Source of the DNA: an uncultured Methylophaga sp.
Lineage (GTDB): Bacteria; Pseudomonadota; Gammaproteobacteria; Nitrosococcales; Methylophagaceae
Length of the DNA stretch: 8,364 nt
Assembly: GCA_946885755.1 (NCBI GenBank)
Contig: CAMPHB010000047.1
Span: forward strand, 1-8,364
Reading direction: 5' to 3'
The stretch's first letter is position 1, and the number at the start of each line of letters is the position of its first letter. A program made the position numbers and the translations under genes. Positions 1-5,771 of this stretch are shown here, in pieces. The notes below the pieces were generated by a model. The model made no database searches. It had not been told where the DNA came from and worked only from the letters and a program-made list of their open reading frames with translations.

Positions 1-393
1 GCCCAATACCGAGAATATCATCAATTATTTATTGGCCTGACTCAGGGGGAAGTGATTCCTTACGCGTCTTTTCACAAGACCGGTTTTTTGAATGAAAAAC
101 CTCTGGCCGATTTGCGCGCCGATCTCGGCAAACTGGGCCTCGCCCGGCAAGCGGATAAAAAAGAACCCGAAGATCATGTTGCCGGCTTATGTGATGTGAT
201 GCGACTGATTTTGACCGCAAAAGGCACGCCGGTCGTTACGGCCGAGCAGTTTTTTAATCAACATATGGGACAATGGTTGCTTAAGTTTTTTGCCGATTTG
301 CAAAAAGCACCCAGCGCCGAGTTTTATGCGGCGGTGGCCGTGTTTGGCCAACAGTTTTTTACCGATGAAAGCCAGCGCTTTTTAGCGGATTAA
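1..393 (+). CDS. TorD/DmsD-family chaperone for the exported FDH (5'-truncated)
   Basis: The reading frame is open from the first base of the window, so the gene begins upstream and only its last 130 codons are seen. The fragment has the TorD-family signatures: an EYHQLFIG segment (fragment residues 5-12), a PYASFH segment (20-25; the family usually has P-Y-x-S-x-Y), and an EPEDH-x(8)-M motif (55-68) in an otherwise helical protein. Family members are cytoplasmic chaperones that bind the Tat signal peptide and core of a molybdoenzyme and hold it back until the cofactor is inserted. Its place directly before a Tat-exported FDH catalytic subunit makes that subunit the obvious client, which is inference from context. 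A GTG at 52 could serve as a start but would cut off conserved family sequence, so it is not the true start. No terminator is seen after the stop. Confidence 0.85.
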   Translation, partial: AQYREYHQLFIGLTQGEVIPYASFHKTGFLNEKPLADLRADLGKLGLARQADKKEPEDHVAGLCDVMRLILTAKGTPVVTAEQFFNQHMGQWLLKFFADLQKAPSAEFYAAVAVFGQQFFTDESQRFLAD

Positions 394-407
394 GTGGCGT
401 ATCTGGC

Positions 408-436
408 TTGCTGTAAAAGGCTATATGTTGGATAAT
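408..436 (+). promoter_or_regulatory. Candidate sigma-70 promoter ahead of the Tat-target gene
   Basis: A TTGCTG box (408-413) lies 17 bases before GATAAT (431-436). The -10 box matches the consensus at five of six positions; the -35 box matches only in its TTG. It sits in the 116-base gap after the chaperone gene and would give a transcript for the FDH structural genes with a leader of about 65 bases. The genes could equally be read through from upstream. This was found by eye only. Confidence 0.35.
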
Positions 437-459
437 TCTTATTAATTCAGTTGTCGCAA

Positions 460-474
460 AGATGCATGGCATCT
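460..474 (+). other. Small perfect hairpin in the leader of the Tat-target gene
   Basis: AGATGC (460-465) and GCATCT (469-474) form a perfect 6-bp inverted repeat around a 3-base loop. The upstream alternative ATG at 462 lies inside this stem and has no good ribosome binding site, which argues that it is not the start codon. A regulatory role is possible, but the element is short enough to occur by chance. Confidence 0.25.
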
Positions 475-499
475 GTCGTCGTATGTTGTTATTTGATCC

Positions 500-503
500 G
501 GAG
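500..503 (+). promoter_or_regulatory. Ribosome binding site that decides the start at 510
   Basis: GGAG sits 6 bases before the ATG at 510. The longer in-frame start at 462 has no comparable site. Starting at 510 gives a 69-residue protein, matching the usual size of this family (about 70 residues or fewer). Confidence 0.6.
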
Positions 504-509
504 CTCACG

Positions 510-719
510 ATGAGTAATCAGTCTTCAGCATCGCGCAGCCACTTAATGCACCCGCTGACGGCACTCGCCGGTGGTTCAGCAGCGTTTGCATTGAGTAGCC
601 ATACAGTCCAGGCAACCCCCGGCCAACAGCCGCAAAAATCCGCTGTGACACCAAAGCCATCCAAAGGCTACCAGCACACCCAGCATGTAGATACCTTCTA
701 CAAAACCGCAGATTTTTAA
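510..719 (+). CDS. Formate dehydrogenase region TAT-target small protein, degenerate Tat motif
   Basis: This is a 69-residue protein. Its C-terminus (residues 54-64, YQHTQHVDTFY) closely fits the hallmark of the small family known as 'formate dehydrogenase region TAT target' (TIGR02811, recalled as Y-[HRK]-x-[TS]-x-H-[IV]-x-x-Y-[YF]), with Q for H/R/K and F for Y. Family members sit beside FDH genes, and their role is not established; a subunit or accessory function has been proposed. The N-terminus keeps an Ala/Gly-rich hydrophobic stretch (about residues 16-28) and a possible VQA cleavage site (33-35), followed by a Pro/Gln/Lys-rich linker. The expected twin arginine is missing: the sequence reads SRSHLM (residues 8-13), with a single Arg. 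A stop codon 12 bases before the catalytic subunit's ATG suggests coupled translation. Identity rests on the C-terminal motif, size and context; export is uncertain. Confidence 0.8.
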   Translation: MSNQSSASRSHLMHPLTALAGGSAAFALSSHTVQATPGQQPQKSAVTPKPSKGYQHTQHVDTFYKTADF

Positions 720-731
720 AAGATCGCCGCC

Positions 732-3605
732 ATGAAATTAATCAAACGAGATCCTGCCGCCATTATCAGCCGCCCATCGGGCATTAATCGCCGGACGTTT
801 TTAAAAGGCTCGGGGATTGCTGCCGGTGGTGCCGCGTTTATGAGTCTGTTACCGACTGCGATGATTGAAAAAGCCGAAGCAGCAGATAATCACCAGCCTG
901 TTTACGATGATGGTGAAATTAACAGAGTTCATAGCATTTGTAGTCATTGCAGTGTTGGCTGTGGCGTTGTCGCTGAAGTCCAAAATGGCGTTTGGATTGG
1001 TCAGGAACCAAGATTCGAACACCCGCTTAATTTAGGTTCGCATTGCGCTAAAGGCGCGTCATTACGTGAACACGGTCACGGTGATAAACGCCTCAAATAT
1101 CCGATGAAAAAAGTTAATGGCCAGTGGCAGCGGATGAGCTGGGAAGATGCCATTGAAGAAATCGGTCAGAAAATGCTCAATATTCGTGAAACTGCAGGGC
1201 CTGATTCAGTTTACTGGCTGGGTAGTGCCAAATTTAGCAATGAACAATCGTATTTATTCCGTAAATTTGCCTCGATATGGGGCACTAATAATGTCGATCA
1301 TCAGGCACGTATTTGTCATTCGACCACCGTTGCCGGGGTAGCCAATACCTGGGGCTTTGGTGCCATGACCAACTCCTACAACGATATTCATAATTCTAAA
1401 GCGATATTTATTATCGGCGCTAATCCTGCTGAAGCGCATCCAGTCTCGTTGCAGCATATTTTCCGTGGTAAAGAACGTGGCGCCCCGGTCATTGTGGTTG
1501 ACCCGCGTTTTACCCGTACCGCTGCGCATGCCGATCAATTTATTCGGATTCGAAGCGGCACCGATATTCCATTTGTCTGGGGCATGCTCTGGCATATTTT
1601 CCAAAACGGTTGGGAAGATCAAAGCTTTATTGATCAGCGCGTTTACGGCATGGAAGAAATCCGTAAAGAAGTCGCGAACTGGCCGCCTGCCGAAGTCGAA
1701 AAAGTCACTGGCGCCAAACAAGCGGATGTTTATCAGGCGGCGAAAACCATGGCTGAACACCGGCCGGGCACGGTTATCTGGTGTATGGGGATTACCCAGC
1801 ACACGGTCGGTAACAGCAACACCCGCGCCTTGTGTATTTTGCAGTTAGCGCTGGGCAATATGGGCGTTTCTGGTGGTGGTACCAATATTTTCCGTGGCCA
1901 TGACAATGTCCAGGGCGCCACTGATTTTGGCGTGTTGTCGAACAGTCTGCCTGGATACTACGGGTTAGCCGAAGAGGCCTGGCAGCATTGGGCGCGGGTT
2001 TGGGATATTGATCTGGACTGGCTCAAAAACCGGTTTGACCAACGCAGCTACGAAGAGGTCGATGGCAAAAAATTGAGCCCGATGTATACCAATGGTATTC
2101 CGGTATCACGTTGGATCGATGGTGTACTTGAGGACACTGCCAATATTGATCAAAATGATGCCATTAAAGCGATGGTGTTGTGGGGCCATGCGCCAAACAG
2201 CCAGACCCGCGGTACAGAAATGAAAACCGCCATGGAAAATCTGGAAATGCTGGTGATTGTCGATCCTTATCCAACTGTTTCGGCGGTAATGCATGATCGT
2301 ACCGATGGTGTTTATTTATTGCCGGCGACCACACAGTTTGAAACGCATGGCTCGGTTACCTCATCAAACCGTTCAGTGCAATGGCGTTATAAAGTGATTG
2401 AACCATTGTTTGAATCGCTGCCAGATCACACCATTATGTATAAATTTGCTAAGAAATTTGGCATTGAAAAAGAGCTGTGCAAAAACATTGAGGTCGTTGA
2501 CGAAGAACCAACCATTGAAGATATTACTCGTGAATATAATCGCGGTATGTGGGCTTGTGGTTACACAGGCCAGACGCCGGAACGATTAAAATTACAAGCT
2601 GAAAATCTGCATACTTTTAACACAACCACACTGCGCGCCGAAGGTGGCCCTTGTGATGGCGAGTTTTATGGTTTGCCATGGCCGTGTTGGGGCACAGCCG
2701 AAATGAAACATCCCGGCACCCACATTTTGTATGACACTTCGATACCCGTTGCTGAGGGTGGTGGGGCATTCCGGGCGCGTTTCGGTATCGAACATGATGG
2801 TGTAAATTTATTGGCTGAAGGCTCCTGGTCGGCCGGCAGCGAAATCGAGGATGGTTATCCGGAAGTCAGCGCCGAAATGATTAAAGAGCTGGGCTGGTGG
2901 AATGATTTAACGGCGGCAGAACAAGCTGAAGCCGAAGGCAAAAACTGGAAAACCGATCTGTCGGGCGGTATTCAACGCGTTGCTATCAAACACGGTTTAT
3001 CGCCAGCGGGTAATGCCAAAGCGCGGGCTGTTGTCTGGCAGTTCCCGGATCCAGTGCCGATTCATCGTGAGCCGTTGTATACCAATCGCCGTGATTTGGT
3101 CGAAAAATACCCAACCTATGAAGACCGTCGCAGTTTCTACCGGCTGCCGACCCGTTATGGTTCAATTCAAGCGCAGGATTTCAGTAAAGACTTCCCGTTG
3201 ATCATGACCAGTGGCCGTTTGGTGGAATATGAGGGAGGCGGTGACGAAACCCGTTCTAACCCCTGGCTGGCCGAATTACAACAAGATATGTTTATCGAAA
3301 TCAATCCGGCTGATGCCAATGATGCCGGTATTAAAAACGGTGAACAGGTCTGGGTTGATGGCCCTGAAGGTGGCTCCATTAAAGTGATGGCCATGGTCAC
3401 TGAACGTGTTGAGCGCGGCGTGGTGTTTATGCCATTCCATTTTGGCGGTCATTATCAAGGCGAGAGCCTGCGTGATAAATATCCCGAAGGTAGTGATCCG
3501 CATGTTCTCGGTGAATCCTGTAATGTCGTCTTTACCTATGGTTACGATTCGGTGACGGCGATGCAGGAAACCAAAGTTTCTTTATGCCGCGTCCGCGCTG
3601 CCTGA
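732..3605 (+). CDS. fdhA: Tat-exported formate dehydrogenase catalytic (alpha) subunit, Cys type
   Basis: This is a 957-residue molybdopterin oxidoreductase that oxidises formate to CO2 on the outer face of the cytoplasmic membrane. A Tat signal is clear: NRRTFLKG (19-26), a hydrophobic stretch, and a likely AEA cleavage site (48-50). A [4Fe-4S] site follows at Cys70, 73, 77 and 105 (C-x2-C-x3-C-x27-C), with the usual Lys107 just after it. The active-site segment HQARICHSTTVAG (190-202) has Cys195 (TGT codon, 1314-1316) followed by His196, where FdnG-type enzymes have selenocysteine. Cofactor-binding segments include GANPAEAHP (229-237), DPRFTRT (257-263) and FRGHDNVQGATD (387-398). The C-terminal dinucleotide-binding domain spans about 821-950. 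Length and layout match the roughly 950-residue FdhA of Shewanella-type operons. The ATG has only a weak ribosome site, consistent with translation coupled to the preceding gene. Whether the metal is Mo or W cannot be read from the sequence. Confidence 0.95.
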   Translation: MKLIKRDPAAIISRPSGINRRTFLKGSGIAAGGAAFMSLLPTAMIEKAEAADNHQPVYDDGEINRVHSICSHCSVGCGVVAEVQNGVWIGQEPRFEHPLNLGSHCAKGASLREHGHGDKRLKYPMKKVNGQWQRMSWEDAIEEIGQKMLNIRETAGPDSVYWLGSAKFSNEQSYLFRKFASIWGTNNVDHQARICHSTTVAGVANTWGFGAMTNSYNDIHNSKAIFIIGANPAEAHPVSLQHIFRGKERGAPVIVVDPRFTRTAAHADQFIRIRSGTDIPFVWGMLWHIFQNGWEDQSFIDQRVYGMEEIRKEVANWPPAEVEKVTGAKQADVYQAAKTMAEHRPGTVIWCMGITQHTVGNSNTRALCILQLALGNMGVSGGGTNIFRGHDNVQGATDFGVLSNSLPGYYGLAEEAWQHWARVWDIDLDWLKNRFDQRSYEEVDGKKLSPMYTNGIPVSRWIDGVLEDTANIDQNDAIKAMVLWGHAPNSQTRGTEMKTAMENLEMLVIVDPYPTVSAVMHDRTDGVYLLPATTQFETHGSVTSSNRSVQWRYKVIEPLFESLPDHTIMYKFAKKFGIEKELCKNIEVVDEEPTIEDITREYNRGMWACGYTGQTPERLKLQAENLHTFNTTTLRAEGGPCDGEFYGLPWPCWGTAEMKHPGTHILYDTSIPVAEGGGAFRARFGIEHDGVNLLAEGSWSAGSEIEDGYPEVSAEMIKELGWWNDLTAAEQAEAEGKNWKTDLSGGIQRVAIKHGLSPAGNAKARAVVWQFPDPVPIHREPLYTNRRDLVEKYPTYEDRRSFYRLPTRYGSIQAQDFSKDFPLIMTSGRLVEYEGGGDETRSNPWLAELQQDMFIEINPADANDAGIKNGEQVWVDGPEGGSIKVMAMVTERVERGVVFMPFHFGGHYQGESLRDKYPEGSDPHVLGESCNVVFTYGYDSVTAMQETKVSLCRVRAA

Positions 3606-3625
3606 ACACAAGAGGATTTTGAATA

Positions 3626-4210
3626 ATGGCAAGAATGAAGTTTCTCTGTGACGCCGAGCGCTGCATCGAATGTAATGCCTGTGTTACCGCCTGTAAAAAC
3701 GAGCATGAAGTGCCGTGGGGGATTAATCGTCGCCGCGTGGTGACCATTGATGATGGTATTCCCGGTGAAAAATCGATTTCTGTGGCCTGTATGCATTGCT
3801 CCGATGCACCTTGTGCGGCAGTCTGTCCGGTCGATTGCTTTTACACCACCGATGATGGCGTGGTATTGCACGATAAAGATATTTGTATCGGTTGTGGCTA
3901 TTGCTTTTATGCCTGTCCGTTTGGTGCGCCGCAATATCCGCAGGAAGGCGCTTTTGGTGCCCGTGGCAAAATGGATAAATGTACTTTCTGTGCTGGTGGT
4001 CCTGAAGAAGATCACTCTGCGCTCGAGGTCGAAAAATATGGCCGTAACCGTTTAGCTGAAGGCAAACTGCCGCTTTGCGCCGAAATGTGTTCAACCAAAG
4101 CCTTGCTGGCTGGTGATGGCGATATCGTTGCTGACTTGTTCCGTAGCCGGGTAGTCCGTCGTGGTGGCCGTCCGGATAACTGGGGTTGGGAAACCGCATA
4201 CAAGGATTAA
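3626..4210 (+). CDS. fdhB: Formate dehydrogenase iron-sulfur (beta) subunit
   Basis: This 194-residue ferredoxin-like protein has Cys ligands for four [4Fe-4S] clusters: C13/16/19/23, C55/58/63/67, C87/90/93/97 and C119/122/151/155. It would pass electrons from FdhA to the cytochrome b subunit. It has no signal peptide of its own, so it is probably carried out with folded FdhA through the Tat system, as is known for this enzyme class. Unlike E. coli FdnH (about 290 residues), it has no C-terminal transmembrane helix; the chain ends in a basic, Trp-containing tail. The start is supported by AGAGGA (3611-3616), 9 bases before the ATG and 20 bases after the fdhA stop. Related four-cluster subunits of other molybdoenzymes (DmsB, PhsB, NrfC) look similar, but the neighbours settle the assignment. 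Confidence 0.93.
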   Translation: MARMKFLCDAERCIECNACVTACKNEHEVPWGINRRRVVTIDDGIPGEKSISVACMHCSDAPCAAVCPVDCFYTTDDGVVLHDKDICIGCGYCFYACPFGAPQYPQEGAFGARGKMDKCTFCAGGPEEDHSALEVEKYGRNRLAEGKLPLCAEMCSTKALLAGDGDIVADLFRSRVVRRGGRPDNWGWETAYKD

Positions 4211-4212
4211 TG

Positions 4213-4392
4213 ATGAAACGCTTAAGCCTGATTTTTGCTGTTTTATTGCTGAGTGCCTGCTATGAAGACACTGATGTCACCATGCATGAAGCGGGTGTTT
4301 ATAAAGGCAGCGAAGATAAACACGCGATGGCTGCTGAAGAACGTGCCGATGTACTTAAGCAGCGTTTTAATCAGGTTCAAACGGATCGTTAA
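4213..4392 (+). CDS. Small lipoprotein between fdhB and fdhC
   Basis: This is a 59-residue protein (60 if the adjacent ATG at 4210, which overlaps the fdhB stop by one base, is used). AAGGA (4202-4206) lies 6 bases before the ATG at 4213 and only 3 before the one at 4210, so 4213 is preferred. The sequence begins MKRLSLIF, then a hydrophobic run and a textbook lipobox LSAC with the lipidated Cys at residue 16. The mature part is about 44 residues, acidic and then charged, with GVYKG (28-32) and a C-terminal RFNQVQTDR. Residue +2 is Tyr, not Asp, so by the enteric Lol rule it would go to the outer membrane; this rule may not hold here. Its role is not known to me. Tight placement between two FDH subunit genes suggests an assembly or anchoring role. 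I recall similar small ORFs ahead of long-form fdhC genes but cannot check this. Confidence 0.8.
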   Translation: MKRLSLIFAVLLLSACYEDTDVTMHEAGVYKGSEDKHAMAAEERADVLKQRFNQVQTDR

Positions 4393-4403
4393 CCGGAGTC
4401 CGC

Positions 4404-5402
4404 ATGTCTGCTAACGCTGCTGTTGCCAATCGTAGTCGTAAATCGGTCGTTGCCATGCTGGTGGTGTTGCTGGCCATTGTTCTGATGCCGCTCAGTGGTT
4501 ATTTATATGTCAGCCTGACAGAAACCGACAGCACCGCTGAGCAAACCAACCCCCGCGCCGATACCTGGCGACAGGCGCGTGATAATTCAGAAGGGATTTC
4601 AACCGTTAAAGGTCAGGAAGCCAATGAGCTGATTCAGGGCGCCGGCCAGAATTGGCGGCAATTACGTAACGGGCCGCTGGCAACCTACGGTAGCTGGCTA
4701 CTGAGCTTTACTCTTATCGCCATCGCGGCATTTTATTTATGGCGTGGCCAGGTCAAAATCAATCATCCGCGCAGCGGCCAGACAGTCGAACGTTGGACTT
4801 TAAACGAACGTCGCCTGCACTGGACTACCGCAACGCTGTTCATTTTGCTGGCAATCACTGGTCTGAGTTTATTGTATGGCCGCCATGTTTTGATCCCGCT
4901 CTTAGGGTATCCGGGCTTTTCGGCCTACGCGACAGCCGCCAAGTGGATCCACAATGTGCTCGGCCCGGTGTTTATGGTGACTTTGTTTATCATTCTGATT
5001 AAATGGTTTAAGCATAATTTATTCACCAAAGTGGATCTGCAATGGTTTAAAGATTTCGGCGGTATGGTCGGTGACAAGCATCCCTCTGCTGGCAGAATGA
5101 ATGGTGGTGAAAAAGTCTGGTTCTGGACACTGGCCACTGCCGGTGTGGCGCTGTGTTTCTCAGGTCTGGTGCTGGATTTCCCGAATTTTGGTCAGGAACG
5201 TGAAGTAATAATTGTTGCCCATTTATTGCATTTGTTAACGGCATTTGTATTGATGGCGTTTTCGCTGGGGCATATTTATATCGGTACCCTCGGCACTGAA
5301 GGCGCGCTGGAAGGCATGACCACCGGTCAGGTTGATACCGCCTGGGCCGAACAACATCATGATTTGTGGCTACAGGAAGTTCGGAATAAGCAATCTGAAT
5401 AA
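4404..5402 (+). CDS. fdhC: Formate dehydrogenase cytochrome b (gamma) subunit, long form
   Basis: This 332-residue membrane protein takes electrons from FdhB through two b-type haems to the quinone pool. About six hydrophobic segments are visible: 14-36, 94-113, 141-160, 181-201, 238-256 and 266-290. The last four correspond to the four-helix core of FdnI (217 residues). Likely haem ligands are His139 (in RLHW), His183, His276 and His290; the 14-residue spacing of the last pair equals that of His155/His169 in FdnI. The N-terminal extension of about 130 residues, with one helix pair and a loop containing NPRADTWRQ (49-57) and NWRQLRNG (83-90), is typical of the long FdhC proteins of Shewanella and Wolinella type. 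CGGAG (4394-4398) lies 5 bases before the ATG, and 11 bases separate it from the lipoprotein stop. It is the last gene of the operon; a terminator follows. Confidence 0.93.
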   Translation: MSANAAVANRSRKSVVAMLVVLLAIVLMPLSGYLYVSLTETDSTAEQTNPRADTWRQARDNSEGISTVKGQEANELIQGAGQNWRQLRNGPLATYGSWLLSFTLIAIAAFYLWRGQVKINHPRSGQTVERWTLNERRLHWTTATLFILLAITGLSLLYGRHVLIPLLGYPGFSAYATAAKWIHNVLGPVFMVTLFIILIKWFKHNLFTKVDLQWFKDFGGMVGDKHPSAGRMNGGEKVWFWTLATAGVALCFSGLVLDFPNFGQEREVIIVAHLLHLLTAFVLMAFSLGHIYIGTLGTEGALEGMTTGQVDTAWAEQHHDLWLQEVRNKQSE

Positions 5403-5475
5403 GCCAGTGGCTGCGCAGAATCGTGCACAGCAGTACCGCATTGAGACTTAAACAGGTATTTAATACGCTTAATTT

Positions 5476-5501
5476 AAAGCCAGCCTTGTGCTGGCTTTTT
5501 T
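5476..5501 (+). terminator. Rho-independent terminator after fdhC
   Basis: AAAGCCAGC (5476-5484), a 5-base loop CTTGT, and GCTGGCTTT (5490-5498) form a perfect 9-bp stem. It runs into a tract of six T (5496-5501). It lies 74 bases after the fdhC stop codon and separates the respiratory FDH operon from the NAD-linked one. Confidence 0.92.
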
Positions 5502-5530
5502 GTGATCAAAATTGGGGCAAATGCACAATA

Positions 5531-5558
5531 CTGAAACAATTCATGCGCGAAATATCAT
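5531..5558 (+). promoter_or_regulatory. Weak candidate promoter of the NAD-linked FDH operon
   Basis: CTGAAA (5531-5536, four of six consensus matches) lies 16 bases before TATCAT (5553-5558, five of six). If real, transcription would start near 5565 and give a leader of about 200 bases that includes all the inverted repeats described downstream. No GG-N10-GC sigma-54 element was found in this interval. Confidence is low, as such matches are common in AT-rich DNA. Confidence 0.25.
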
Positions 5559-5584
5559 TTACAGATGAAATACACCCCCTGTTT

Positions 5585-5745
5585 TTGCATCGTCTTAGTG
5601 CAATCAAAAGCTGAGCCAGACCAAGGCCCGCACTAATCTGAAACATTCCCTGCCAAACAGTTGCCTAACAACTGTCTATCCTGCTTCACAAGCCACTACC
5701 GTCATGGTAGTTTCATTGTTTTTCATTGATGGCATTGACGCCATC
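5585..5745 (+). other. Structure-rich leader upstream of the fused NuoE/NuoF-type gene
   Basis: Five complementary pairs were found by eye. (a) TTGCA (5585-5589) pairs with TGCAA (5599-5603). (b) TTAGTGC (5595-5601) pairs with GCACTAA (5630-5636). (c) ACAGTTG (5657-5663) pairs with CAACTGT (5669-5675) over a 5-base loop. (d) ACTACC (5695-5700) pairs with GGTAGT (5706-5711) over a 5-base loop, followed by a T-rich run. (e) GATGGC (5728-5733) pairs with GCCATC (5740-5745) over a 6-base loop. Pairs (a) and (b) share bases 5599-5601, so they exclude each other. The region could be a regulatory RNA leader or a set of operators. It fits no riboswitch class that I can recognise. Confidence 0.4.
5711..5737 (+). 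repeat. Phased short direct repeats (CATTG)
   Basis: TTTCATTG occurs at 5711-5718 and again at 5721-5728, and a third CATTG at 5733-5737. The core starts at 5714, 5724 and 5733, that is 10 and 9 bases apart, roughly one helical turn. Such spacing would suit a regulator binding on one face of the DNA, but the copies are short and no regulator gene is visible nearby. Confidence 0.4.
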
Positions 5746-5771
5746 GCCAGTCAGAATGTAAAGAGGCAGAC

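Larger units (their letters stand above)
5403..5771. other. Intergenic region between the two FDH operons
   Basis: This 369-base stretch holds no convincing gene. A 63-codon open frame in it (5423-5614) runs straight through the terminator hairpin and has no family signature. The first 100 bases contain the terminator of the fdhC operon. The rest is AT-rich leader with a weak promoter candidate, several inverted repeats and a cluster of short direct repeats, and ends in the ribosome binding site AAAGAGG (5760-5766), 5 bases before the next start codon. Confidence 0.8.

Noticed and set aside
462..509. Longer N-terminus for the small Tat-target protein, starting at 462
   Set aside because: This start sits in a hairpin without a ribosome site, adds residues that do not resemble the family, and makes the protein longer than usual. 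Its Arg-Arg (CRRMLL) is followed by a poor Tat context and is far from the hydrophobic stretch.
1254..1802. Long open frame on the minus strand inside fdhA
   Set aside because: It lies wholly opposite a strongly supported gene and shows no recognisable domain; it is a shadow of codon bias.
3542..4199. Overlapping minus-strand open frames opposite fdhB
   Set aside because: They mirror the ferredoxin gene, whose 16 cluster cysteines leave no doubt about the coding strand.
5423..5614. Open frame of 63 codons in the gap after fdhC
   Set aside because: It crosses the terminator hairpin, lacks a ribosome binding site and shows no family motif or convincing codon use.
5502..5771. Sigma-54 promoter or FNR/CRP site before the NAD-linked FDH operon
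   Set aside because: No GG-N10-GC element was found. TGTGATC near 5502 is only a half-site, and no TTGAT-N4-ATCAA sequence was seen.
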